DNA of 28,144 bases from positions 1 to 28,144 of the IMG/VR virus record IMGVR_UViG_3300029309_000271; one strand, 5' to 3'. Numbering within the stretch: the stretch's first letter is position 1; every line of letters begins with the position of its first letter. The notes below the pieces were generated by a model. That model did no database searches. It had not been told where the DNA came from and worked only from the letters and a program-made list of their open reading frames with translations. Of this stretch, positions 7,325 through 14,225 are shown piece by piece. The DNA is from a virus. The position numbers and the translations under genes were made by a program.

Positions 7325-8039
7325 CTTTTTTCTCCTCGTAAGTTACTCCTGGTATATCTTCTCTTCCAATAATATTTGGTGTCGCATCTAATGGCTCTGG
7401 TGGTTCAAGTTTAGATTTTCTTGTAATCAACATACTACCATTCGTAGCAGTAGAAACAAGTGGATCATCTAATCTATGATAGCCATATAGCTTTTGATCC
7501 TCTGGCACATTCATATCGAGTAAAGATGAATTATGAGCTATGTTAACTTTAATCCCTTTTGATATAGCAATAGCTAACCAAAACTCACAACAAGCTCTAC
7601 CCGCCTCTGCAAAGTTGACTGCTTTATGAGTAAAATCAATTCCATATAAATGTAACTCTGAAACTTCTTGCGATATTGCATACGCAAAGGAATAAGCAAC
7701 AGTGTTATTTAAATAAGCATATCCAGTTTTTTGAATGACTTCTTGTAACGGAAACTCTACAACGTCTGGGCATCTTTCATCTAAGGCACAACTAAAGATA
7801 GGTACATTTATTTTTTGTTTCAATCTTTCTGCCATAATATTTGTTTGCTTACCAGCATTAGGCGTATCAAGAAATCTTGATGGTGGGTCCATCATAAAAC
7901 ACTTATCGTGATAAATAACTCCAGACATGGAGTTAATCGCCCAAACTTCATCAAACTTCTCGCTTCTAATTTTTGCTAGTATATATTCTGAAAAACTATT
8001 GCCTAAACCAACAATAGCTATGCTATTCAAATTTTTCAT
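7317..8039 (-). CDS. Rossmann-like protein, weakly MptE/DUF115-like, function unknown
   Basis: In this 240-residue protein the N-terminus SIAIVGLGNSFSEYI (residues 6-20) is a strand followed by a Gly-x-Gly turn, as in nucleotide-binding Rossmann folds. VWAINSMSG, FMMDPPSRFLD and the later NNTVAYSFAYAI ... LHLYGIDF pattern recall the DUF115/MptE-like pyrophosphokinase or glycosyltransferase fold, in which an aspartate-bearing strand follows a helical segment. The resemblance is weak and no catalytic set can be assigned. A second helical region (EAGRACCEFWLAIAISKGI) carries a Cys pair. It sits between the SU10-like adaptor and the fibre module. It could modify virion or cell-surface molecules; this is speculation. 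Confidence 0.5.
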   Translation of the reverse strand: MKNLNSIAIVGLGNSFSEYILAKIRSEKFDEVWAINSMSGVIYHDKCFMMDPPSRFLDTPNAGKQTNIMAERLKQKINVPIFSCALDERCPDVVEFPLQEVIQKTGYAYLNNTVAYSFAYAISQEVSELHLYGIDFTHKAVNFAEAGRACCEFWLAIAISKGIKVNIAHNSSLLDMNVPEDQKLYGYHRLDDPLVSTATNGSMLITRKSKLEPPEPLDATPNIIGREDIPGVTYEEKKDV

Positions 8040-8050
8040 TTTGCTACCTT

Positions 8051-8698
8051 CTATTGATTGGGAACTCTTACTAATCCCTCCCTATAAGCATCTGTATTTT
8101 CTTTAGCTTCAGCATATATTTTCAATCTGCTTATGGCCTCAGTAAAACGAGCTGTATAAAGTTGTAATAAATCGCTTTCACCTTTCATAAATGTATATGC
8201 TTCTATAAGTGTTGCATATAATAAAGCATCTGGTGCATTTGTACTAATCCATGTTGATCCAGAATCATCTGTTGTTAAAGACGCTGGTCTATAATAATAA
8301 TGAACTTCAACAGTAAAATTACTATTAGGAGTTGGTGCAACAATAAAATTGTTAACATCAAAAGAAGCATAGAACCTTGGTGTTCCTGTGCTACTTGGGT
8401 TAGGATGAAACTCTTGTAAATAGTTTACATCTTTTTGTAACAAAAAAACATTTTCACTACTAGAATTTACAAATGATAAAGAAAAGTTAGCCAACCAATC
8501 TGATGGTTTTTGTAAAAATTTATTGCCACTTGTCATAACACCAGTCGCATTTTTTCTAAAATATTCTAAATCAACAACCTTAAATATTCTTTCTTCTGCG
8601 TTCTGGATAAAGAATGGGATCTCTGCAACAAATGTACTTTCATCATTTTGTGTCCATTCTTGAACTGATGCTGTTAATGTTGTTAAAGTAAAACTCAT
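8051..8698 (-). CDS. Phage adaptor protein (SU10-adaptor-like)
   Basis: This 215-residue protein has a helical N-terminus (LTASVQEWTQNDESTFVAEIPFFIQNAEERIF), then LPxDWL-like and beta segments (QKPSDWLANFSLSF, EVHYYYRPASLT), and a helical C-terminus ending in a long amphipathic helix (LLYATLIEAYTFMKGE). This is the pattern of the adaptor proteins that sit under the portal in SU10-type podoviruses. It would form a ring joining portal and tail. It overlaps the small upstream gene by 4 nt (ATGA). Together with the P22 gp4-like gene just upstream it marks the neck module. Confidence 0.72.
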   Translation of the reverse strand: MSFTLTTLTASVQEWTQNDESTFVAEIPFFIQNAEERIFKVVDLEYFRKNATGVMTSGNKFLQKPSDWLANFSLSFVNSSSENVFLLQKDVNYLQEFHPNPSSTGTPRFYASFDVNNFIVAPTPNSNFTVEVHYYYRPASLTTDDSGSTWISTNAPDALLYATLIEAYTFMKGESDLLQLYTARFTEAISRLKIYAEAKENTDAYREGLVRVPNQ

Positions 8699-9009
8699 GT
8701 TATGCTCACTGTTACTGTTCCAACTGATGTCGTTGCACTAAAACTTGTTAATAAAGTTCCTAAATTACCTAGTCCAGTATTAGTATACACTGTAAATTTT
8801 TTATTGTCATCTTGCGTGTCAGGTCTGGCATCTTTTATAGCCTCGGCATCTGGAGTTGATCTTACTGGCTCAAGTTGAGGATGTTTTTCTTCATATTCAT
8901 CTTTTCCAACAATAGAACCATTCCATTCTTTTCTTGTATCTTTTATACGATACCTAAATCCAGACCTATCTGATATTCTGTAAGCATATTTACCACTAGC
9001 AAAAGGCAT
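8695..9009 (-). CDS. Small neck-region structural protein of unknown function
   Basis: This 104-residue protein has an N-terminal basic/aromatic segment (YAYRISDRSGFRYRIKDTRKEW) that resembles the zinc-ribbon-like start of short neck proteins (usually CDRCGFRY) in other marine phages, but the Cys positions are replaced (ISDRSGFRY), so metal binding is unlikely. A PQLEPVR motif, an acidic linker and a Thr/Ser-rich C-terminus follow. Its start overlaps the stop of the gp4-like gene (TAATG, sharing base 9009) and its end overlaps the SU10-like adaptor gene, so it belongs to the same neck operon. The function is unknown. Confidence 0.62.
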   Translation of the reverse strand: MPFASGKYAYRISDRSGFRYRIKDTRKEWNGSIVGKDEYEEKHPQLEPVRSTPDAEAIKDARPDTQDDNKKFTVYTNTGLGNLGTLLTSFSATTSVGTVTVSIT

Positions 9010-9677
9010 TATCCGACCTTATAATAATCTAATTTAGGTGTTACGTTAAATGCTGACCTATCTCTATCTTCAGCCATTGCTCTTTCAAACTCCTCTTCAT
9101 ATACAGATTTCAGAAGTTGTATTCTATCTGGTGCTCTTTTCATAGCTATATAATAGGCTAATCCTGCTGTTAGACAAGGTATAAACCTAAATGGTATCTC
9201 CAATGTATTTACTTGCGTATCAGCGTCTTGCATCCTTGTCAAAGCGTCATAAACAATAACATCTGTGCTGTTTTCTGGTGTAGGGTATAATTTAAGATTA
9301 GGTGTTATTTGCCTATCTAAAAAGTATTGTGTTGGTCTGCTTGTTGATGTTTTGTTAGGGAGATTAATAAAAGTGTCTCTACTTATCCTAGTCATGCTAA
9401 AGTCTGTGCCACTTCTTCTTACGACCACAGATAATATATCTATAATATCTGTACCTAAACTATACTCTGAATCATTAGCCGTCAAAGCTTGAGTTCTTTG
9501 CTCAATAGTCCATTGATTAAGGCCACGATTTGCCCACTCCGCAAGCATAATATTCATAGAACGCCTAGCTGTTTGCAAATCGTAACCAGTTTTAGCTTCT
9601 AAGCCACATCTCTCAAAAGCTTCTTCAATGTACTCAGCTACATCTAAGTTAAAGTCAGTAGAGCTGGAAGTGGTCAT
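9009..9677 (-). CDS. Tail accessory/head-closure protein, P22 gp4-like
   Basis: This 222-residue protein shows the usual gp4-family order: a helical start (VAEYIEEAFERCGLEAKTGYDLQTARRSMN in the first 50 residues, MLAEWANRGLNQW), a middle strand region (SLGTDIIDILSVVVRR), RPTQYFLDRQ, LKLYPTPE, and an end segment with the family pattern FRFIPCLTAGLAYYIAMK followed by helices. The gp4/T7 gp11-type proteins form the first ring below the portal, closing the head. The ATG overlaps the TAA of the preceding 55-residue gene. It supports a podovirus-like neck. Confidence 0.78.
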   Translation of the reverse strand: MTTSSSTDFNLDVAEYIEEAFERCGLEAKTGYDLQTARRSMNIMLAEWANRGLNQWTIEQRTQALTANDSEYSLGTDIIDILSVVVRRSGTDFSMTRISRDTFINLPNKTSTSRPTQYFLDRQITPNLKLYPTPENSTDVIVYDALTRMQDADTQVNTLEIPFRFIPCLTAGLAYYIAMKRAPDRIQLLKSVYEEEFERAMAEDRDRSAFNVTPKLDYYKVG

Positions 9678-9844
9678 TAGGCTTTACCACCTTTTTTCAT
9701 CTTCTTCATAGCCATTCCACCGCCACGCATTTTTTTTGCCATGCCGCCACCACGCATCTTTTTTACTTTTCCACCAGCCATCATTTTAGCTGTTTTTTTT
9801 AGTTGATCGCCCATAGCATTCATTTTTCTTGGACTCATTGCCAT
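9677..9844 (-). CDS. Tiny Met/Lys/Gly-rich protein (55 aa)
   Basis: Hand translation of the gap from ATG 9844 gives 55 residues, ending TAA where the gp4-like ATG begins (TAATG). AAAGGAG lies about 6 nt upstream, so the start is well supported. The C-terminal half is two near-copies of KKMRGGGMA followed by a Lys/Gly tail (KKGGKA). It is strongly basic and has no hydrophobic core, so it is unlikely to fold as a globular domain. Its first 10 bases overlap the end of the upstream gene. It shares the Met/Lys-Gly-Gly style with several other small proteins here. The function is unknown; a nucleic-acid or capsid-lumen role is speculative. Confidence 0.8.
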   Translation of the reverse strand: MAMSPRKMNAMGDQLKKTAKMMAGGKVKKMRGGGMAKKMRGGGMAMKKMKKGGKA

Positions 9845-10410
9845 ATTTCTCTCCTTTTGAGGTTGTTGTAGTATTGTTGTCTTTGCTCATAAATTTCTTC
9901 AACATTGTACTCATTATAATATTTATCATAATAACCAAGTTTCTTCAATTTATTTGCACTTTCTTGTAGCTTTGTTAATCGTTGCACGAATATCAAAGCA
10001 TATTCTTCCTTTACAATTTCTGCAAATGTTCCATCGTCTATAAGTTCATTTACATCATCATCAGGGTGGAATCCCATTATCCAAATGTCTTTTTGTTTAT
10101 AGTCCCCTTGTTGAATTTTTTCATTTACATTACTCAAATGTTTATGAAATTTTTCATTATTTTCAAAGCACATATCAACAATAATTATTAAATCTTTGTT
10201 ATCTTTAAAACAATCTATCAAAGTGTTTAAACAATAATATGAACTGGTATTTTTAAATGCAAAGCTTACTTTTTTGTCTTTCCATGCAGTTTTAGCAAAA
10301 GGACATGAGGGAAGGTTGTTATAATTTTTGTTTGGCTTTTCTAATGCAAATCTTGACCACTCACGAATTTCTTCACAAATTTGATCTTCAAGATTTTTAA
10401 AATCATCCAT
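9835..10410 (-). CDS. Hypothetical phage protein with CPFAKTAW motif
   Basis: This 191-residue protein is mostly helical and rich in Lys, Asn, Tyr and Glu, and looks more AT-rich than its neighbours. Visible landmarks are SCPFAKTAWKDK near residue 35, a buried strand LIIIVDMCFEN near 75, and DIWIMGFHPDDDV near 110, a pattern I associate with uncharacterised marine-phage proteins without known function. The C-terminus is a Tyr-rich helix. It overlaps the 55-residue gene by 10 nt and the preceding basic gene at 10410. The CPFA and GFHPDDD motifs could hint at an enzyme active site, but I cannot name one. Confidence 0.55.
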   Translation of the reverse strand: MDDFKNLEDQICEEIREWSRFALEKPNKNYNNLPSCPFAKTAWKDKKVSFAFKNTSSYYCLNTLIDCFKDNKDLIIIVDMCFENNEKFHKHLSNVNEKIQQGDYKQKDIWIMGFHPDDDVNELIDDGTFAEIVKEEYALIFVQRLTKLQESANKLKKLGYYDKYYNEYNVEEIYEQRQQYYNNLKRREIWQ

Positions 10411-10691
10411 TACTTTGTCTTTCTACGTCTAGCAGCTGCAACTCTTCTTGGCTTACCAGATGGTTGCCCTAATCTTTTCTTTTGTGAGATACGCTTTCTT
10501 TTTTCTGATGCAGACATCTCTGAAGCAGTCTTCGGAGTTTTCTTACTAATCCTTTTACTTGGACGACAATAAGGCGTACCACGTTTCTCACCTTTTTGAC
10601 GACCACATTTTTTACCTGTCCTAACATCTTTCCAGTCCTCCTTAAACCATCGTTTGAGAGCTAAACCAGCTTTTGTTTTTCTTACAGCCAT
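10410..10691 (-). CDS. Small basic protein, KWFKE-DVRTGK-CGRQKGEKR type
   Basis: This 93-residue, strongly basic protein has the recurrent pattern RWFKEDW-x-DVRTGK-x-CGRQKGEKRGTPYCRPSKR, then KTPKTASEMSASEK. It matches a small family seen in cyanophages, other marine phages and giant viruses; I recall related entries near DUF5872, but that name is not certain. The two Cys (in CGR and YCR) and dense Lys/Arg suggest DNA or RNA contact. The start overlaps the previous gene's stop (TAATG). It is one of a run of tiny basic proteins. The function is unknown. Confidence 0.7.
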   Translation of the reverse strand: MAVRKTKAGLALKRWFKEDWKDVRTGKKCGRQKGEKRGTPYCRPSKRISKKTPKTASEMSASEKRKRISQKKRLGQPSGKPRRVAAARRRKTK

Positions 10692-10972
10692 TAACTAAAC
10701 TTTGTTACTTTTCTTCTGTTGCTCATTACTGCACCACAACCCCTTGCAATATTAGGATTTTTTGATGGACGTTTAACTTTACCCTTTGACACATTTCCGC
10801 CATTTTTCATTTCTACTACACCACCCATAGCTTTTTTCTTAGCTTTTTTACCACCTTTGCCATAGTTGGCTGCACCAACTTTTCTACATTTAGCTATGGC
10901 TCCTGAAGCATAAGCTGACGGAAAAACCCTATATCTAGCTTTTACTTTATGATAACAAGCGTCTTTAGGCAT
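10691..10972 (-). CDS. Small basic protein with MPKDACYHKVKARY start
   Basis: This 93-residue protein begins MPKDACYHKVKARYRVFPSA with the continuation YASGAIAKCRKVGAANYG, a well-conserved marine-phage and cyanophage module of unknown role. A Gly/Lys-rich linker then holds GGVVEMKNGG, followed by an Arg/Lys C-terminus (RGCGAVMSNRRKVTKFS) similar to tails of several other proteins in this genome. AAGGAG sits upstream, and the stop overlaps the next start. It is likely nucleic-acid associated, but this is inference from charge only. Confidence 0.68.
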   Translation of the reverse strand: MPKDACYHKVKARYRVFPSAYASGAIAKCRKVGAANYGKGGKKAKKKAMGGVVEMKNGGNVSKGKVKRPSKNPNIARGCGAVMSNRRKVTKFS

Positions 10973-10975
10973 AAT

Positions 10976-11215
10976 TTATCTCCTTTTTAACTTCCAGCAA
11001 TTGCACATCCATTCTTTTTTTTTGCATCTTAGACATACTTTTATTGGCTCACCTCTTACTACTTCGCCTTTTTTTAGCGGCACAATATGCTTTTTGAGAA
11101 AATCCTTTAGGTCGTTTACAATTGATCTTCCTCTTCCTACTGGCACTCCACTTCCTTTTCTGAGGTGGCTTTGACACTTGTCGTGCCATTTGCGACCTCC
11201 CCATAACCATTTACA
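10976..11215 (-). other. Alternate open frame over the small basic gene, zinc-ribbon-like end
   Basis: A 79-codon frame is open from 11215 to TAA at 10976, overlapping the 46-residue gene in another frame. It has no ATG; the first GTG codons are at 11146 and 11083. The conceptual protein looks structured: KWHDKCQSHLRKG, hydrophobic SIVNDLKDFLKKHIVPL, and a terminal Cys cluster (VCLRC, then WMCNCW). Either it is a true overlapping gene with a non-ATG start, or an artefact of purine-rich codons in the other frame. I list it as uncertain. Confidence 0.25.
11049..11189 (-). CDS. Small basic NCKRPKGFSQK protein (46 aa)
   Basis: Hand translation from ATG 11189 gives 46 residues ending TGA at 11049. 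GGGGAGG lies 6 nt before this ATG, which decides it over the in-frame ATGs at 11210 and 11204. The core RKINCKRPKGFSQKAYCA is a pattern I know from short basic marine-phage and giant-virus proteins, with Cys on both sides of a KRPKGFSQK loop. It is Lys/Arg-rich, with no signal peptide. Most of its length overlaps an alternate open frame. The function is unknown; nucleic-acid binding is plausible. Confidence 0.72.
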   Translation of the reverse strand: MARQVSKPPQKRKWSASRKRKINCKRPKGFSQKAYCAAKKRRSSKR

Positions 11216-11369
11216 TTAACTTATGTAAAAATGGTGTTATAACAATTAAAACAGCTAAACCCCAAACTTTAACGTCTAGCTTATCTAAACTCTTTTCTAT
11301 TTTTTCATAACGTCTGTTACATTCAGACTCATGTTTTTCTAATAATTTCAAAACGTCATTTGCTCTCAT
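11211..11369 (-). CDS. XhlA-like small membrane protein (52 aa)
   Basis: Hand translation from ATG 11369 gives 52 residues ending TAA at 11211. A charged amphipathic helix (residues 1-33, with EKHESECNRRYEKIEKSLDKLD) is followed by one membrane segment (VKVWGLAVLIVITPFL, about 34-49). This resembles haemolysin XhlA-type phage proteins, which act near the membrane in lysis. The ATG follows the previous stop by one base. The ribosome site is weak (GGAAG about 8 nt upstream), so translation is probably coupled. The lysis role is inferred from shape. Confidence 0.6.
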   Translation of the reverse strand: MRANDVLKLLEKHESECNRRYEKIEKSLDKLDVKVWGLAVLIVITPFLHKLM

Positions 11370-11370
11370 T

Positions 11371-11655
11371 CTAACACTTCCATCTTCTTCTTGCCTGTCT
11401 TAACCTACTATTAGGATTTTTAGCTGCTTTTGGAAACTTTTTCATTTGTCCTGCTGATCTTGCACAAAATGACTTTCTTCTTTTTGCTGCCTTGCTTCCC
11501 TTTTTAACTTTACCAGTCACAGCAGTTTTAAGTTTACTGCCTGGATTTTCTCTGCGATAACGAGCAACACCAGCCTTAGTCATTCCCGCTCCAGTTTTAG
11601 TGGAGCGGAAATACTTTTTAGTCTTTGGAGGCTGCTTATCAGGCTTTCTAGCCAT
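11371..11655 (-). CDS. Small basic protein, KGSKAAKRRKSFCARS type (DUF6321-like)
   Basis: This 94-residue protein carries the pattern GAGMTKAGVARYRRENPGSKLK, VTGKVKKGSKAAKRRKSFCARSAGQM and ends in RRWKC. It matches a short family in cyanophages, marine phages and giant viruses (DUF6321-like by recall). It is extremely basic, with Cys residues in SFCARS and at the C-terminus. Base 11655 is shared with the upstream stop (TAATG). The likely location is a virion or nucleic-acid-rich environment, by inference from charge. Confidence 0.68.
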   Translation of the reverse strand: MARKPDKQPPKTKKYFRSTKTGAGMTKAGVARYRRENPGSKLKTAVTGKVKKGSKAAKRRKSFCARSAGQMKKFPKAAKNPNSRLRQARRRWKC

Positions 11656-12059
11656 TACTCGTAGCTCTTTCTAACTTTCATGGTAATTGTATAAGTATCT
11701 GCTGAAGAATGTCCAACTGTTGTAAACATAATATCACCAGTAACTCCTGAACCAGCATTATTAGTTAGACCACCAAATGAAGAATAGTCGTGGTGACCAC
11801 TTTGATTTTCTCCTAACTCAATACACAAAAGATCAGTTGAAGCATCAAATAATACTTGAACTTTCATGCCGTTACACTGCCACCATATTTCATCTATAGT
11901 AACTCTAGTACAAGCTTGACCTCTTTGATTAGTAGATAAAGCGGAAACGTCTATTTTTTTAACTGCACTTTCACCACTACCATCAGATACATTAGTAAAT
12001 TTAAAAACAGCAATTTTGATGTCATCAACTAAAGTTTGTGAGGCAACTGTATCTGCCAT
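11655..12059 (-). CDS. Small virion protein of unknown function
   Basis: This 134-residue protein begins MADTVASQTLVDDIKIAVFKF and continues TNVSDGSGESAVKKIDVSAL. The pattern QACTRVTIDEIWW ... GMKVQVLFDAS ... FGGLTNNAGSGVTGDIMFTT is shared by small marine-phage structural proteins downstream of the capsid gene. The beta-rich layout suggests a decoration or neck-side role. AGGAG lies about 7 nt before the ATG. No catalytic motif is present. Confidence in gene reality is high, in role moderate. Confidence 0.68.
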   Translation of the reverse strand: MADTVASQTLVDDIKIAVFKFTNVSDGSGESAVKKIDVSALSTNQRGQACTRVTIDEIWWQCNGMKVQVLFDASTDLLCIELGENQSGHHDYSSFGGLTNNAGSGVTGDIMFTTVGHSSADTYTITMKVRKSYE

Positions 12060-12071
12060 ATTACTCTCCTA

Positions 12072-12578
12072 TTATTGATCAGCAAAAGCTGGAGCGTCTT
12101 CAGAAACTACGTTACCCCAAATATAGTAATTCGTACTATCTTTACCTACTATATTTATTTCCATGCTGCCAAAGTCTGTCAAAGTTAACTTTGAGTTAGA
12201 ACTACCATTTGCGTAAACGCTTACATTGTCTGCGTTTGTGTCTAAATGCTGAACATTACCTAAGAAAAAGTTTGAGTTCCCAGGAGTGACTATTATTAAA
12301 TTTTCTGCTTCCTCTGCTGCTCCTGCATAGATAAACTTAAAAGTAGCTCCTGCAACTGGTGCTGGTAATGTTATTGTTCTGTTAGATGCAAGTGCTGGAA
12401 CTGCCAAAACTCTACCGCTATGTGTCGCATTATCAAGGGTTTTATCCTCGTCCCCTAATGCAACGGGTGCATCACCCATTGTAATTACTTCTGTAATTGT
12501 TCCTGTAGTAGAATTTTTACTTACAGTTTTAATTGTAGATTCAGATCGGATTGGACCTGTAAAAGTTGTATTAGCCAT
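12072..12578 (-). CDS. Virion protein, decoration-like
   Basis: This 168-residue, beta-rich protein starts MANTTFTGPIRSES, a familiar opening of small virion proteins in marine phages next to the capsid gene. It has strands such as GRVLAVPALASNRTITLPAP and KFIYAG, and ends YYIWGNVVSEDAPAFADQ. No signal peptide is present. AAGGAG sits about 7 nt upstream of the ATG. It is the first gene after the terminator that follows the capsid gene, so it may be separately transcribed. The decoration role is inference. Confidence 0.65.
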   Translation of the reverse strand: MANTTFTGPIRSESTIKTVSKNSTTGTITEVITMGDAPVALGDEDKTLDNATHSGRVLAVPALASNRTITLPAPVAGATFKFIYAGAAEEAENLIIVTPGNSNFFLGNVQHLDTNADNVSVYANGSSNSKLTLTDFGSMEINIVGKDSTNYYIWGNVVSEDAPAFADQ

Positions 12579-12633
12579 GTAAATCTCCTTGTCTTGGCTA
12601 TTGTCGAAGTTAATTCTTCGTCAAGGTAATTTA

Positions 12634-12662
12634 AGTATACACAAAAAAAAGGGGTCTGAAAA
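12634..12662 (-). promoter_or_regulatory. Possible promoter after the capsid terminator
   Basis: On the minus strand TTTTCA (12662-12657) and TATACT (12639-12634) are separated by 17 nt. The -10 matches the consensus at 5 of 6 positions, the -35 at 4 of 6. The -35 lies in the loop of the terminator hairpin. A start near 12627 would serve the 168-residue virion gene. The match is modest and in AT-rich DNA, so chance is possible. Confidence 0.3.
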
Positions 12663-12669
12663 GACCCCT
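12643..12669 (-). terminator. Intrinsic terminator after the major capsid gene
   Basis: The 6-bp GC-rich arms (12651-12656 and 12663-12668), extended by an A-T pair, surround a 6-nt loop and are followed on the minus strand by eight T (12650-12643). It lies 20 bp past the capsid stop. There is no comparable T tract in the plus direction. Confidence 0.85.
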
Positions 12670-12688
12670 CTAAAAATATGTTGTATTT

Positions 12689-13600
12689 TTATGCGGCTCC
12701 TGGAGAACCAAAGACACATCTTGGATCTGAAAAGCCAAAGGCATAACGCTCTCTAGCCTTGTATCTCATGTTACCTGTGTCAAAGTCAGCTTCCATGCTT
12801 GTGCTTAATGGTATTCTTTCAAAATACTTGAAACCATTAGGTGCATCTGTCTTTAAAAAGAAAGCATCTGTATCAGTTAAGAAATGATTAATGGTATAAC
12901 CATCTGGTATCATTCCTCTGTTTTTGATTGCATTCAAATCATTGTCAGATGTGCCAACTCTTAAAGTTGACTCAAGCAGTCTGTCTGCAACAAATTGCAA
13001 CGCAGGTGGAACGATTAATTTCATTCCTCTTAATGCAACAATCATATTTCTTTCATCAACAAATTGTGAAATGTCAATGAGAGCATTTTCTAATGATGTT
13101 TCATTAAGATCTGCTGCAGTTGATGGTTCATTTCTAAATGTACCACCACCACCTAATGGGTGGTCTGTTGCACAAAGCTCTTTGCCATCACCGCCTGCAA
13201 AACCTGAATCAAACGCATTGTTTAATACAGCAGCAGCTTTGACTTGCTTTGTGTGAGACATTGATCTTGCTAACGCTCTTGTATATCTTGCTCCAAGTTG
13301 GTCATACAAATTGTCTTCCATTGCTTCTTCTGTCAACGCAAAAGCTAACGCAATAGTTTCCATTGTGTATCTTGAAGTGTATACTTCGTTTGCTTGATCA
13401 AACTGTACTCCAGCTCCTTCTGATTTTGTTGAAGCATTACCAAAGCCACTCAACATGACCTCTTCTTCAAATGCTCTATCTGAAGATTCAGTCTCGAATA
13501 TCTCTGTATGCTCTTGATCATAACGATCATATTCCATGCCGAATAAAGCGTTAAGACCAGGTTCTAACTCTTTAACGAGTTGTGCTCTTGATATAGCCAT
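12689..13600 (-). CDS. Major capsid protein (HK97-type, Mu gpT-like)
   Basis: This 303-residue protein forms the head shell. Landmarks are the N-terminal helix RAQLVKELEPGLNALFG, a YTMETIALAFALTEEAMED segment, AAAVLNNAFDSGF, and the ATDHPLGGGGTFRNEPSTAADL loop; the last two are hallmarks of the Mu-like gpT / marine-phage major head family. Later are LIVPPALQFVADRLL, NHFLTDTDAFFLKTD, FDTGNMRYKARERYAFGF and a short end. Start support is GGGAG about 7 nt upstream of the ATG. It sits directly after the decoration-like gene and before a strong terminator, as expected for a highly expressed capsid gene. No protease or fused domain is seen. Confidence 0.85.
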   Translation of the reverse strand: MAISRAQLVKELEPGLNALFGMEYDRYDQEHTEIFETESSDRAFEEEVMLSGFGNASTKSEGAGVQFDQANEVYTSRYTMETIALAFALTEEAMEDNLYDQLGARYTRALARSMSHTKQVKAAAVLNNAFDSGFAGGDGKELCATDHPLGGGGTFRNEPSTAADLNETSLENALIDISQFVDERNMIVALRGMKLIVPPALQFVADRLLESTLRVGTSDNDLNAIKNRGMIPDGYTINHFLTDTDAFFLKTDAPNGFKYFERIPLSTSMEADFDTGNMRYKARERYAFGFSDPRCVFGSPGAA

Positions 13601-13613
13601 AATCTAATCTCCC

Positions 13614-14198
13614 TTACGCTAATCCAGCAGACTTTTGTCCAAATATGTGATTTTGAATCACAACATAGACATTAGTCGCATCTGATGAAACATCGTTATT
13701 TTCTGGATCTTGAGATATGTCAATCGCTTTGAGTGACAAAGTAGCGGTGGTTGCACCATCACTAACATTTAACTCCGCTCCAGAAATCCCTGTTACAGTA
13801 GACCCTGCACTTGTATATACAATGTCAAAGTTACCAAATAAATCCGCAACTGGAAATGCAGCATTAGCTTGTATTTCAAAAATCACGTTCGGATCATCAA
13901 TGATAAAAGCTTCAATATCTGACGCATTTGTACTTGCAGGATAAAAGTTTGAAAAAGTTTCCTTTTTCGTGGTTGGGTCAGTAAACCTACAACCATTAAA
14001 CACCCCAACTATAGGCACTGTACCACCATCAGCGTGTACTTCAATACCGCCTCCAGTTACTTGAGCAACCATGTCGCCCTGAAATATAGCAGTGTCATAA
14101 TTGGCAGCGATTCTATATCGGCTTTGTCCACCAGTCCAAGGTGCACCACCTATCATTCTGATTGGACGCATACCGAAAGCAGCATCTTGATTTGCCAT
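13614..14198 (-). CDS. Putative head decoration/stabilising protein
   Basis: This 194-residue, beta-rich protein begins MANQDAAFGMRPIRMIGGAP. The body has the repeated strand-turn pattern DTAIFQGDMVAQVTGGGIEV, GVFNGCRFTDPTT, SNFYPAST, AFIIDDPNVIFEIQANAAF. Proteins like this lie just before the major capsid gene in many marine phages and are usually taken as decoration or capsid-stabilising proteins. GGAG precedes the ATG. No signal peptide or catalytic motif is seen. The role is inferred from position and family recall. Confidence 0.68.
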   Translation of the reverse strand: MANQDAAFGMRPIRMIGGAPWTGGQSRYRIAANYDTAIFQGDMVAQVTGGGIEVHADGGTVPIVGVFNGCRFTDPTTKKETFSNFYPASTNASDIEAFIIDDPNVIFEIQANAAFPVADLFGNFDIVYTSAGSTVTGISGAELNVSDGATTATLSLKAIDISQDPENNDVSSDATNVYVVIQNHIFGQKSAGLA

Positions 14199-14225
14199 TT
14201 TTTACTCTCCTAAGTAAGAATTTTA

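Noticed and set aside
8695-9009. The 104-residue neck protein as a zinc-ribbon protein
   Set aside because: The segment aligns by eye to a CxRCGFRY-type start in related proteins, but both Cys are replaced here, so no metal site can be claimed.
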